A stretch of DNA of 64,000 nt from contig JACXUM010000002.1 of assembly GCA_014763895.1 (NCBI GenBank), forward strand, positions 1 through 64,000, written 5' to 3'. The notes under the pieces were generated by a model. That model made no database searches. It was not told where the DNA came from and worked only from the letters and a program-made list of their open reading frames with translations. The first letter of the stretch is position 1. Each line of letters starts with the position of its first letter. The position numbers and the translations under genes were made by a program. Shown here piece by piece: positions 37,058 to 46,146 of this stretch. Origin of the DNA: Campylobacterales bacterium (GTDB taxonomy: Bacteria > Campylobacterota > Campylobacteria > Campylobacterales > Sulfurovaceae).

Positions 37058-38500
37058 ATGAGAATTTTTTTATTGGTTTTGATCGTAAGCTGTCAGGTAT
37101 TTGCACAGGGATTGATACACGAAGACATCACCAAACAGGCGATCGTGAAGATCTATACCGTATCTAAGGTGCCTAACTATCAGGAACCGTGGAATAGCAC
37201 GATGCAGCGATCGACCGGTTCGGGGACGATCATCACAGGCAATCGTATTTTGACCAATGCCCATGTCGTGGCCAATCAGACTTTTTTGGAAGTGCAGCGA
37301 TACGGCGAGAGAAAAAGATATATCGCAAAGGTGTTGAGCGTTTCGCATCAGGCGGATCTGGCACTGTTAAGCGTTGAGGACAGCCGTTTTTTCGAAGGAG
37401 TCAAACCGGTGGAATTGGGTGAACTTCCACAGGTAGAACAGCAGATCGTCGTATACGGGTATCCGATGGGGGGCGATACCCTCAGTGCAACGATCGGTGT
37501 TGTTTCAAGGATAGAACACCAAGTCTATGCACACAGCGGCGAGTCTTTTTTGGCTATTCAGGTGGATGCCGCGGTCAATCCAGGAAATAGCGGGGGCCCA
37601 GCTTTGTCCGATGGCAAGATTGTCGGGGTTGTTATGCAGGTGATCAGCAAGTCTCAAAATATTGGTTATTTGGTGCCGGTAAGCATGGTTAGACATTTTA
37701 TTGAAGATATGGAAGATGGACACTATGACGGGTTTGCCGATTTAGGGGTCATTACCCAGAATCTTGAGAATCCAAGCCTCAGGCGATACTATCATCTGGA
37801 TGAGAATGTAACGGGAAAACTGGTGGATACTATCGTCTATAACTCAACCCTAAAAAATGTGATCCGGCCCGGCGACATTCTCACCGCCGTTGACGACCAT
37901 CAGATAGAAGATGACGGAACGGTCGCTTTCAGGGATGATGAATATACCTCATTTCATTATTTTATCGATCAGCATCAGATGGGGGATCGTGTCAAACTGG
38001 ATATCCTGAGAGATCAAAAGAAGCTGCAGGTGGAGGCGATACTCAAACAAACGGCAGACGATATCCTGCTTGTCGATACGATACAGTATGATACGATGCC
38101 GAGGTATTTTATCTATGGGGGGTATGTGTTCTCTCCGCTTAGCCGGAACTTGCTTCTTTCTACGAATGTCAACCGGGTGCAGCTGAATTGTTATGCTACC
38201 CAATGGGCTACGGAGAAGAAAAAAGAGGTTGTGGTGCTCTTGAAAGTATTGGCTTCAGATATCAGCCGAGGCAATTACGGTTTTGCGATGTGGCCGATAG
38301 AGAAGATCAACGGCGAGACCTTTGACAGTTTCCAAACATTTTATGAAAAGATGCAGTCGTTCAAAGGGCAATATATCGTTCTGGAAGATGAGGAAGGCGC
38401 CAAGCTGGTGATCGATAAACAAGAGGCATTGGACAAACAGAATGAGATTTTACAAAAATACAATATCGAGTTTGGCAGGTCTGTCGACTTGAGGCAATAA
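37058..38500 (+). CDS. exported trypsin-like serine protease with PDZ region (Deg/HtrA, Deg9-like)
   Basis: Signal-like N-terminus; catalytic H (RILTNAHVV), D (ADLALLSV), S (NPGNSGGPAL); PDZ-like RPGDILTAVDDHQIEDDGTVAFRDDE. Confidence 0.93.
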   Translation: MRIFLLVLIVSCQVFAQGLIHEDITKQAIVKIYTVSKVPNYQEPWNSTMQRSTGSGTIITGNRILTNAHVVANQTFLEVQRYGERKRYIAKVLSVSHQADLALLSVEDSRFFEGVKPVELGELPQVEQQIVVYGYPMGGDTLSATIGVVSRIEHQVYAHSGESFLAIQVDAAVNPGNSGGPALSDGKIVGVVMQVISKSQNIGYLVPVSMVRHFIEDMEDGHYDGFADLGVITQNLENPSLRRYYHLDENVTGKLVDTIVYNSTLKNVIRPGDILTAVDDHQIEDDGTVAFRDDEYTSFHYFIDQHQMGDRVKLDILRDQKKLQVEAILKQTADDILLVDTIQYDTMPRYFIYGGYVFSPLSRNLLLSTNVNRVQLNCYATQWATEKKKEVVVLLKVLASDISRGNYGFAMWPIEKINGETFDSFQTFYEKMQSFKGQYIVLEDEEGAKLVIDKQEALDKQNEILQKYNIEFGRSVDLRQ

Positions 38501-38647
38501 GCGTACTGGCTCTATTGATTTATATTTTTTAAGTGTTTGATTACGCTTTCATCTTTTGGAGTACGTTCATTTGCCTGAAGAGATTTATGGATAATAAAAA
38601 AGTTTTAACCTTATTCTAAAGGGTCTTTGCAAAACTAGTGACTTCTA

Positions 38648-38899
38648 TCAATAGATCTCTTTCCTATGGGCAACCCTGATCACAGTAATCACAAGCAGAT
38701 TATTTTCCTTTAGATAGACGATCCTATAATCACCTGCTCTTTTTCTAAACTTTCCTTTGTGTTTGCCTTGAAGTCCTTTATCACTAGAAAATTTTCCATT
38801 TTGAAGATCAATGATCTTTGAAGCTATTAACTCTTGAGCTGTTTTTGGCAATTTCAAAAACTCTTTTTCAGCACTGGGTTCAAAAGCAACCTTATACAC
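38648..38899 (-). CDS. RelE/ParE family toxin
   Basis: YKVAFEPSAEKEFLKLPKTAQELIASKIIDLQ...LQGKHKGKFRKRAGDYRIVYLKENNLLVITVIRVAHRKEIY; GTG start overlaps the antitoxin stop. Confidence 0.93.
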   Translation of the reverse strand: MYKVAFEPSAEKEFLKLPKTAQELIASKIIDLQNGKFSSDKGLQGKHKGKFRKRAGDYRIVYLKENNLLVITVIRVAHRKEIY

Positions 38900-39122
38900 C
38901 AATACCAGCCTTTGCAAATACATCTTCAAGTGACACCACGGTGGTTTTTCCACTCTTTAGATCATCTATTCTCTTATCTGCAACCATTTCATCAAGCTTA
39001 TCAAAATAAAGCTCTATGGACTTTTCTATAAGGCTCGTACGAGTTTTATCCAGCTCTTGTGCATATCCGTCTAAACTTTCAATCATCTCTTTTTCAAGAC
39101 GAATATTTATTGCTTGTTTCAT
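38892..39122 (-). CDS. ribbon-helix-helix antitoxin
   Basis: NIRLEKEMIESLDGYAQELDKTRTSLIEKSIELYFDKLDE, coupled to RelE-like gene. Confidence 0.88.
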   Translation of the reverse strand: MKQAINIRLEKEMIESLDGYAQELDKTRTSLIEKSIELYFDKLDEMVADKRIDDLKSGKTTVVSLEDVFAKAGIGV

Positions 39123-39142
39123 AACATATCCTTCATCTCATT

Positions 39143-39182
39143 TTGTATATACAATTGTAGTGCATCATAGATAATGTGTCAA
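39143..39182 (-). promoter_or_regulatory. TA promoter with overlapping palindromic operator
   Basis: On - strand: TTGACA (39182-39177), 17-bp spacer, TACAAT (39159-39154); adjacent perfect palindrome TTGTATATACAA (39143-39154). Confidence 0.65.
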
Positions 39183-39235
39183 GAGTTTAAGTCACTAATT
39201 TTGCGAAGAGCCCTTTAAAATTGCTATTAATTGTA

Positions 39236-39273
39236 GAAAAAAAGATAATCACACGGCCAAAAAACCGTGTGTG
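39236..39273 (-). terminator. rho-independent terminator downstream of outer-membrane protein gene
   Basis: On - strand CACACGG-ttttttgg-CCGTGTG stem followed by attatcTTTTTTTCT. Confidence 0.8.
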
Positions 39274-39284
39274 AATTTTATATA

Positions 39285-39952
39285 TTAGAAGCGGTAACTC
39301 AAACCTACCATCAGCATGTGAGCATTGTATTCGATTTTCCCTGTATCAGGGTCATTGCTAGGATCTAGCTCCCATGTGTCATCTCCATAATCGGTATAGC
39401 GGTATTGGATACGTGCATGAAGATTTTCATTGATTTTCTTTTCTAACCCTGCTCCGATCGTCCATCCGGTAAGCGTATCATCATAGTGATCCTCGCTGCC
39501 CCAGCTTGTCCACCCATCACTTTTCCTGCTCGTAATCTTAGAGAAGCATCCCAATCTTGTTCAACTTTAGCTCCCCATTCTCCATCATCCTCTATGATAA
39601 TAGTATCATCCGCTGATAAGAAGTTGTATTCCCCTTCTACACCAATGAGGAAATCATTGTCAAGTTTCCAATTATAGCCTGCAAAGATACCACCTGCGAA
39701 TCCATCTACATCAAAACCGTTAAGAGTAAATACTCTATCATCATCTTCTGGATCCGCCCAATAAGCACTTGTATCTGCATTTCCTCAATTATATCCGGCT
39801 TGTAGTCCTACGTAAGGCCCGCTCCAGGAATCTACCGCAGGGACTTCTACTTCTACCGCAGGTTCAACAGGAGCGATATCGCCACCTGCCATTGCAAATG
39901 TTCCACTTGCGAGCATTCCTGAAACGACCATTGAAAAATTAAACTTTTTCAT
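39285..39952 (-). pseudogene. OmpA-like/opacity-type outer-membrane beta-barrel protein, disrupted
   Basis: Signal MKKFNFSMVVSGMLASGTFAMAG, WSGPYVGLQAGYN then in-frame TGA (39787-39785), GGIFAGYNWKLDNDFLIGVEGEYNF, then a frame change near 39,530-39,555, then GWTIGAGLEKKINENLHARIQYRYTDYGDD...MLMVGLSYRF. Confidence 0.82.
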
Positions 39953-40067
39953 TGTATTCTCCTTACTTTTTGAATTATTTATAAAATTATAAATAATAAT
40001 TATAGATAGGACTTACGGATCACTTTAGGTTTGTAAAGTTGGAGTTTAAAAGCAAAAGAAGCGGTAC

Positions 40068-40268
40068 TTAATTTTCTTTTTTAAACTGTTTGAGCCACTC
40101 TTTGTCTTCGGTGTTTAGTTTGTTGACTTTTTCGAGAAGTCTCTGCTTGATATGTTCAAGGTCCTTGATCTCCAGATAAGCCAAAAGGGAAGGGTTTATT
40201 GTAGGTTCTTGTTTCCCGTATGCCATCAATGATTCTATCTCTTGCAATAAAGTTTCTTTTGTATTCAT
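40068..40268 (-). CDS. hypothetical small protein
   Basis: 66-aa ORF with plausible start and upstream RBS. Confidence 0.5.
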   Translation of the reverse strand: MNTKETLLQEIESLMAYGKQEPTINPSLLAYLEIKDLEHIKQRLLEKVNKLNTEDKEWLKQFKKEN

Positions 40269-40309
40269 TGTGTTATACTACCAAAATAATGAGAAAAAAA
40301 GGATAGGGT

Positions 40310-40777
40310 ATGTTGGAAGTTGGGTCTTGGGTATCAGATTTTTGTTTGCCGAACCAGGATGAGGAAGAGATCTGCCTAAGGGATATCAAAGGGCGATGGA
40401 TTGTACTCTATTTCTATCCCAAGGACAATACCCCAGGATGTACGACAGAAGCGTGTGATTTTACTGCGGCATTGCCTGACTTTGAAGGGCTTGAAGCCAT
40501 CGTGTTGGGTGTCAGTCCCGATTCGCCTGCAAAACATAGGAATTTTATTGAAAAAAAAGCGCTGAAGATTACATTGCTCTCAGATGAAGACAAATCACTT
40601 TGCCATGCATTCGGTGTCTGGCAGCTCAAAAAGTTTATGGGAAAAGAGTATATGGGTGTGGTCAGAAGCACTTTCATCATCAACCCTGAAGGCAAAGTTG
40701 CTGCGGTCTGGAACAATGTTAAGGTTAAGGGTCACATTGATGAGGTAAAAAACAAGCTTTCAGCGTTAAAAGCATAA
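40310..40777 (+). CDS. bcp: thioredoxin-dependent peroxiredoxin (BCP-type)
   Basis: IVLYFYPKDNTPGCTTEACDF, GVSPDSPAKHRNFIEK, RSTFIINPEGKV. Confidence 0.96.
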   Translation: MLEVGSWVSDFCLPNQDEEEICLRDIKGRWIVLYFYPKDNTPGCTTEACDFTAALPDFEGLEAIVLGVSPDSPAKHRNFIEKKALKITLLSDEDKSLCHAFGVWQLKKFMGKEYMGVVRSTFIINPEGKVAAVWNNVKVKGHIDEVKNKLSALKA

Positions 40778-40808
40778 TCAAGATAGATAATTTAGTAAGG
40801 AGACTGAA

Positions 40809-41042
40809 ATGATCGGACGTAATGGATTCCAGGAAAGGAGGGGTTCTTCTTTTATAAAGCCGTTGATTTTCTTGTTGATAGAAGCTGGTGGGCTTGCTTT
40901 GGTCTGTTGGCTAGTTCATCTATTTTTTCATATTGTATTGATTACCGTGTTTGCTTCTTTTGGTGCGATCTATTTTTTTATGATCTCTTCTTTGCCTCGT
41001 TACTGGAGAGTGCTAAAACGACAAAAATACTACAAGCATTAA
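40809..41042 (+). CDS. hypothetical membrane protein
   Basis: 77-aa ORF with two hydrophobic segments. Confidence 0.6.
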   Translation: MIGRNGFQERRGSSFIKPLIFLLIEAGGLALVCWLVHLFFHIVLITVFASFGAIYFFMISSLPRYWRVLKRQKYYKH

Positions 41043-41112
41043 GTTACAAGCACTCATACTGATTCTCACTCCTTTATAAAATCGGTTTATATTCGTTTAA
41101 TGACTATTTGGA

Positions 41113-41118
41113 TATAAT
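41113..41118 (+). promoter_or_regulatory. -10 element (TATAAT) of putative rpsB-tsf promoter
   Basis: gactatttggaTATAATcccg; same tract-plus-TATAAT layout as rpmE. Confidence 0.5.
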
Positions 41119-41124
41119 CCCGTT

Positions 41125-41290
41125 CCTTATTTCTGTAAGAAGCAGAGATAGGAAATACTCATGTAGTTATTCCTTGAAAGGTTGCGTTTCTCATGAATTG
41201 GTGAGCTGGCGTTAAGGACTACAGAGGGTTAAACCTAAGGCGATTTGGTTCGTCAAAACATACATTAAAATTATACCAAGGAGAACAAAA
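41125..41290 (+). promoter_or_regulatory. long structured leader upstream of rpsB
   Basis: ~165-nt non-coding leader with hairpins TCTG-taagaag-CAGA, CTCA-tgaattgg-TGAG and palindromic GGTTAAACC. Confidence 0.35.
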
Positions 41291-42085
41291 ATGGTAACAA
41301 TGAAAGACTTACTCGAATGTGGTGTGCACTTCGGGCATCAAACAAGAAGATGGAATCCAAAAATGAAGAAATTCATTTTCGGTGCAAGAAAAAATATCTA
41401 TATTATTGACCTTCAAAAGACGCTTAGATATTTCAAATATACATACAATGTAGTAAGAGATGCTGCGGCTGAAGGTAAAACAGTACTTTTCGTAGGTACA
41501 AAAAAACAAGCCAGAGGGGCGATCAAAGAGTATGCTGACAAATGCGGTATGCCTTACGTTTCTACAAGATGGCTTGGCGGTATGTTGACAAACTATCCAA
41601 CAATGAAAAAATCTATCAGAAAACTTGAGATTATCGAGCAGATGGAAGAGAATGGTCAAATCAATCTTTTGACTAAAAAAGAAGCTTTGATGCTTAGAAG
41701 AACAAAAGAGAAACTTAACTCATACCTTGAAGGTTTCAGACATATGAAAAAGCTTCCTGATATGATGTTCGTTGTAGATACAGTAAAAGAGCACATCGCA
41801 GTTGCTGAAGCAAGAAGACTCGGTATGAAAGTAGTTGCTCCGCTTGATACAAACTGTGATCCGGATATGGTTGATTATCCTATTCCTGGTAACGATGATG
41901 CGATCAGATCGATCGAACTTTTCTGTAAAGAGATGGCGGAAGCGATTAATGAGGGTAAGGCAATCTATGCAGAGGCACACGGACAAGAAGTAGAAACAGC
42001 TGCTTCAAATGAAGAGATTGCTGAAATGATCGCAGAAGAAGCTGCTGAAGACGTAATCGAAGATGAAGTAAAAGCGGAGGCGTAA
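41291..42085 (+). CDS. rpsB: 30S ribosomal protein S2
   Basis: [41 protein letters not shown]. Confidence 0.98.
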   Translation: MVTMKDLLECGVHFGHQTRRWNPKMKKFIFGARKNIYIIDLQKTLRYFKYTYNVVRDAAAEGKTVLFVGTKKQARGAIKEYADKCGMPYVSTRWLGGMLTNYPTMKKSIRKLEIIEQMEENGQINLLTKKEALMLRRTKEKLNSYLEGFRHMKKLPDMMFVVDTVKEHIAVAEARRLGMKVVAPLDTNCDPDMVDYPIPGNDDAIRSIELFCKEMAEAINEGKAIYAEAHGQEVETAASNEEIAEMIAEEAAEDVIEDEVKAEA

Positions 42086-42089
42086 GAGC

Positions 42090-43151
42090 ATGGCAAACTT
42101 TGGACCAAAAGAGATCAAACTACTTAGAGAGATGACTGATGCAGGTATGATGGACTGCAAAAAAGCATTGACTGAAGCAGACGGAGATATGGAAAAGGCA
42201 AAAGAGTGGTTGAGAGACCAAGGTCTTGGCGCCGCTGCTAAAAAAGCTGGAAAGGTTGCTGCTGAAGGTGCGATCGGTGTTAAAGTTGAAGGTCATAAAG
42301 CATTGATCGTAGAGATCAACTCTCAAACAGACTTCGTGGCACAGAACGAAAAATTCAAAAACGTGATGAAAGACGTGCTTGATCATGCATTTGCAAACGA
42401 ATTGAAAAGTGCAGAAGAGATCAATGCATCCACTTTCAACGGTCAGCCTTTCAGTGATTATCTTTCATTGCAGATCGCTACGATCGGTGAGAATCTTGTT
42501 GTAAGAAGATCTGCTTTCATCGAAGGTGATGAGACAACAGCGGTAAACGGATATGTCCATGCCAACAACCAAGTTGGTGTAATCATCGCTGCAAAATGTG
42601 ACAGCGCTAAAACAGCAGAAGCTATGACTCCGGCACTTAGAGATGTTGCAATGCATGCTGCTGCGATGAGACCAAGTACTCTAAGCTATAAAGATTTTGA
42701 TCCTAAATATGTGGCTGAAGAGACTCAAGGAAGAATCATTGCGATCGAAAAAGAAAATGAAGAGCTTGCAAGACTTGGTAAAACATTGAAAAATGTTCCA
42801 AAATATATCTCTATGATGCAATTGACGGATGAGATTATGGCAGAAGCAGAAGCAATGCTTAAAGAAGAATTGAAAGCTGAAGGTAAACCTGAGCAGATCT
42901 GGGACAAAATCCTTCCAGGTAAAATCGCTAGATTTATCTCTGATAACACGACTTTGGACCAAGAGCAGTGTCTACTTGACCAAAAATTCGTTATGGATGA
43001 CAGCAAAACAGTTGCTGAGTATATTCAGGATAAAGCAAAAGCAGCAGGCGGTACTTGTGAAGTTGTGACATTTGTCAGACTTGAAGTAGGTGAAGGTGTC
43101 GAAGTCGTAGAAGAAGATTTCGCTGCTGAAGTTGCAAAACAAATGGCATAA
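42090..43151 (+). CDS. tsf: elongation factor Ts
   Basis: LREMTDAGMMDCKKALTEADGDMEKAKEWLRDQG, EINSQTDFVAQNEKF. Confidence 0.98.
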   Translation: MANFGPKEIKLLREMTDAGMMDCKKALTEADGDMEKAKEWLRDQGLGAAAKKAGKVAAEGAIGVKVEGHKALIVEINSQTDFVAQNEKFKNVMKDVLDHAFANELKSAEEINASTFNGQPFSDYLSLQIATIGENLVVRRSAFIEGDETTAVNGYVHANNQVGVIIAAKCDSAKTAEAMTPALRDVAMHAAAMRPSTLSYKDFDPKYVAEETQGRIIAIEKENEELARLGKTLKNVPKYISMMQLTDEIMAEAEAMLKEELKAEGKPEQIWDKILPGKIARFISDNTTLDQEQCLLDQKFVMDDSKTVAEYIQDKAKAAGGTCEVVTFVRLEVGEGVEVVEEDFAAEVAKQMA

Positions 43152-43158
43152 GCCTTTT

Positions 43159-43197
43159 TAGAGAAAGGGAATTCCTTTTCTCTATCTTTCTTTTTTC
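43159..43197 (+). terminator. rho-independent terminator after tsf
   Basis: TAGAGAAAGGGAATTCCTTTTCTCTA near-palindrome followed by TCTTTCTTTTTTC. Confidence 0.8.
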
Positions 43198-43260
43198 TTT
43201 TCCAAATAATCCAATTACCTTTTTTATGTTATGATACGCCAAACAGATGAAAGGCGATCT

Positions 43261-43914
43261 ATGTCAACACCCCTTTTAGAGGCTACGGATATTTCCCATA
43301 CTTTTGATTATCCGCTTTTTTCACATATAGACTTTACTTTGTATCCAAAAGAGAGTATAGCTATTGTAGGAAGAAGCGGGAGCGGTAAATCGACCCTTTT
43401 ACATATTTTTTCGACTTTTTTAAAGCCTCTTGAAGGAGAGGTAAAACTTTTGGACCACAGGCTTTTGGGTTTGAGCGAAGATGAGATTGAGACACTGCGC
43501 CGTTATGATATAGGGATTATTTTTCAGTTTCATTATCTTTTCAAGGGGATGAGCGCACTAGAAAATATCTCAGTTGCGACGATGCTCTCGGGAGAGAAAG
43601 TTGATGAGAAGATATTGAAAAAATTGCAGATAGACCATTTGATGAGCCACAAAACCTCCGAACTTTCCGGAGGGGAGCAGCAGAGGGTATCCATCGCCAG
43701 GGTACTGAGTAAAAAGCCGCGCATTATCTTTGCGGATGAGCCGACCGGCAATTTGGATAAAGAGACTGCTGATCTTGTAATGGATGTATTGCTTGATTAT
43801 ATCCGGGAGACTGAATCGGGTCTGGTGCTGGTGACACACGATCCGCAGATGGCGCAGATGTGTGATAGGATTTATGCTCTGGAAAACAGACAGTTGGAGG
43901 TCAAAAAAGGATGA
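43261..43914 (+). CDS. ABC transporter ATP-binding protein (LolD/FtsE-like)
   Basis: VGRSGSGKSTLLHIFSTFLKPLEG, LSGGEQQRVSIARVLSKKPRIIFADEPTGNLD. Confidence 0.95.
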   Translation: MSTPLLEATDISHTFDYPLFSHIDFTLYPKESIAIVGRSGSGKSTLLHIFSTFLKPLEGEVKLLDHRLLGLSEDEIETLRRYDIGIIFQFHYLFKGMSALENISVATMLSGEKVDEKILKKLQIDHLMSHKTSELSGGEQQRVSIARVLSKKPRIIFADEPTGNLDKETADLVMDVLLDYIRETESGLVLVTHDPQMAQMCDRIYALENRQLEVKKG

Positions 43915-44057
43915 GAATCGATCTGATGTCTGTTATTTACAATACATCAATGATCATTTTGGCGTTTGTTACCGCTTTGGTCGTGACCAAAACACTCATG
44001 AAATGGATTAAGCGAACTGATCAGAAAAAAGAAAATAATGAAGAGAGCGGCGAATGA
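43911..44057 (+). CDS. 48-aa single-TM small protein, translationally coupled to the ABC ATPase
   Basis: ATGA overlap (43911-43914); MRIDLMSVIYNTSMIILAFVTALVVTKTLMKWIKRTDQKKENNEESGE*; absent from ORF list. Confidence 0.6.
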   Translation: MRIDLMSVIYNTSMIILAFVTALVVTKTLMKWIKRTDQKKENNEESGE

Positions 44058-44058
44058 C

Positions 44059-45153
44059 CTATTTCGCCTGAGCGATTAAAACACCCTCCAGGATCTTGTC
44101 TATATCTCCATCAAGGATTGCTTCCACATTGGTAAATGCCTGGTTGCTACGGTTGTCCTTGACCTGCTGATATGGGGCTAAAACATAAGAGCGTATCTGA
44201 TGCCCCCAGCCTATCTCTGATTTCTCTATTCCGTCAACTTCTGCCTGTTTTTTTGTCATTTCATACTCGTAGAGACGTGAAACGAGCATCTTCATAGCTG
44301 AAGACCTGTTTTTATGCTGACTTCTGTCGTTCTGACATTGTACGACAATACCGGTAGGAATATGTGTGATACGGATAGCCGATTCGGTTTTGTTGACATG
44401 TTGACCACCCGCTCCGGATGCACGGTAAGTGTCTACTCGGATATCTTTATCTTCAATGTCGATATCGATATTGTCATCGATCTCTGGGGATACCATCACA
44501 GAAGTAAAAGAAGTATGGCGTTTGGCATTGGCATCAAACGGTGAGATACGTACCAGACGGTGGATACCGTTTTCGACCTTTAGATAACCATAGGCATTTT
44601 CTCCTTTGATGATGAACGAAGCATCTTTGATGCCTGCCTCTTCTCCGGCTTGATAATCCAGCACTTCGACACTGAAACCATGTCGTTCGGCCCAGCGCAG
44701 GTACATACGGTAAAGCATGCTTGCCCAGTCCTGCGATTCCGTACCTCCTGCACCAGGATGGATCGAAATGATAGCATTATTTCCATCATGCGGACCGCTG
44801 AGCATCATTTGTATTTCAAGGGCTTGAATGTTCTCTTGTAGATTTGGTGCATCTTCATAGAGCATCTCCATGGTCTCTTCATCATTTTCCATTTTAGCCA
44901 GTTCGAAATATTCTATTGCATCATTGAGCGCATTACGGGCATTCATATAGGTTTTAAGAATCCGTTCTGCTTTTGTTTTCTCCTGGGATACTTTTCCTGC
45001 AGTTGGGGCATCGTTCCAAAATTCCGGGTTTTGCTGGAGATCATCTATCTCTTTGAGTCTTGCCTCAAGTTTTTCTGGTTTGACGATATTTTTGATGTTT
45101 TCCATCTTTTTTGCCAGAGATTTGAGCAATTCGCCGTATTCGTATGCATCCAT
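44059..45153 (-). CDS. prfB: peptide chain release factor 2
   Basis: [57 protein letters not shown]. Confidence 0.97.
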   Translation of the reverse strand: MDAYEYGELLKSLAKKMENIKNIVKPEKLEARLKEIDDLQQNPEFWNDAPTAGKVSQEKTKAERILKTYMNARNALNDAIEYFELAKMENDEETMEMLYEDAPNLQENIQALEIQMMLSGPHDGNNAIISIHPGAGGTESQDWASMLYRMYLRWAERHGFSVEVLDYQAGEEAGIKDASFIIKGENAYGYLKVENGIHRLVRISPFDANAKRHTSFTSVMVSPEIDDNIDIDIEDKDIRVDTYRASGAGGQHVNKTESAIRITHIPTGIVVQCQNDRSQHKNRSSAMKMLVSRLYEYEMTKKQAEVDGIEKSEIGWGHQIRSYVLAPYQQVKDNRSNQAFTNVEAILDGDIDKILEGVLIAQAK

Positions 45154-45321
45154 TAAAAAAATCCTTTTGTAAATTCTAAATTAAAAACTGGGAAAACCAT
45201 TGCATCTCATTTTATAGAAAATAAAGTTTTTGTTTGTTGCTGATAGATTTTCAATTTAAATTGTATTGTCTATAATTTTGCTATTATTTTACCAAAAATA
45301 TAGTGAAAGTTGAGGGTAGGA

Positions 45322-46146
45322 ATGATCATTGCAAGGACGATTGATACCTTTAAGGAAGCCAAAAAAATATTGACAGGAAGTATCGGTTTTGTGCCGACCA
45401 TGGGAGCATTGCATAAAGGACATCTTTCCTTGATCCAGCAGGCCTGTCAAGAGAATGATCATGTCATCGTTTCGATTTTTGTTAATCCGACGCAATTTTT
45501 GGAAGGCGAGGACCTGGAAAGTTATCCGCGCAGGGAAGAAGCCGACAAAAAGATCTGTGAACTTGCTGGAGTAGATATTCTTTTCATGCCTACAGTCGAA
45601 CAGATGTACGAAAAAGATGAGCTTCACATCGGAGCACCGGCAATACGAGGTTATGTGCTTGAAGGGCAGAAGCGTCCGGGGCATTTTGATGGGATGCTGC
45701 AGATTGTGATGAAGCTGCTGAATCTTTCAGGGGCAACCAGAGCGTATTTTGGAAAAAAAGATGCCCAACAGCTTGCTTTGATAACCCAAATGGTAAAGAA
45801 TTATTTTATGGATGTGGAGATCATTCCTTGTGACATTGTCAGGGATGAGAGCGGTTTGGCGCTCAGCAGCCGTAATGCTTATCTCAGTGAGGAGGAAAAA
45901 CAGCGGGCATTATCACTCTCAAGATCGCTTAAACGTGCGACTAAACGTATTATGTCTGGAGAATTGGATAGCAAGACTCTCAAGCAGGAGATGGCCGAAG
46001 TGCTTAAAGAAACTGATAAGATCGAATATATTGCTATTGTTGACAGGACATTTAATGAACTTCAAAAAGTAGAGATCGGCAATACGATGATACTTATCGC
46101 TGCCTGGGTTGGAAAACCCAGGTTGATCGACAATATCTGGATCTAG
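45322..46146 (+). CDS. panC: pantoate--beta-alanine ligase
   Basis: [59 protein letters not shown]. Confidence 0.97.
   Translation: MIIARTIDTFKEAKKILTGSIGFVPTMGALHKGHLSLIQQACQENDHVIVSIFVNPTQFLEGEDLESYPRREEADKKICELAGVDILFMPTVEQMYEKDELHIGAPAIRGYVLEGQKRPGHFDGMLQIVMKLLNLSGATRAYFGKKDAQQLALITQMVKNYFMDVEIIPCDIVRDESGLALSSRNAYLSEEEKQRALSLSRSLKRATKRIMSGELDSKTLKQEMAEVLKETDKIEYIAIVDRTFNELQKVEIGNTMILIAAWVGKPRLIDNIWI

Larger units (their letters stand above)
38618..39216. mobile_element. candidate non-autonomous element: TA cassette bounded by ~27-bp imperfect terminal inverted repeats
   Basis: Left AAAGGGTCTTTGCAAAACTAGTGACTT (38618-38644); reverse complement of right end (39189-39216) AAAGGGCTCTTCGCAAAATTAGTGACTT; the only CDSs inside are the toxin and antitoxin. 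Confidence 0.7.

Noticed and set aside
44059-45153. Checked prfB for the programmed +1 frameshift
   Set aside because: The gene is one uninterrupted frame of 364 aa, so no frameshift site is needed here.
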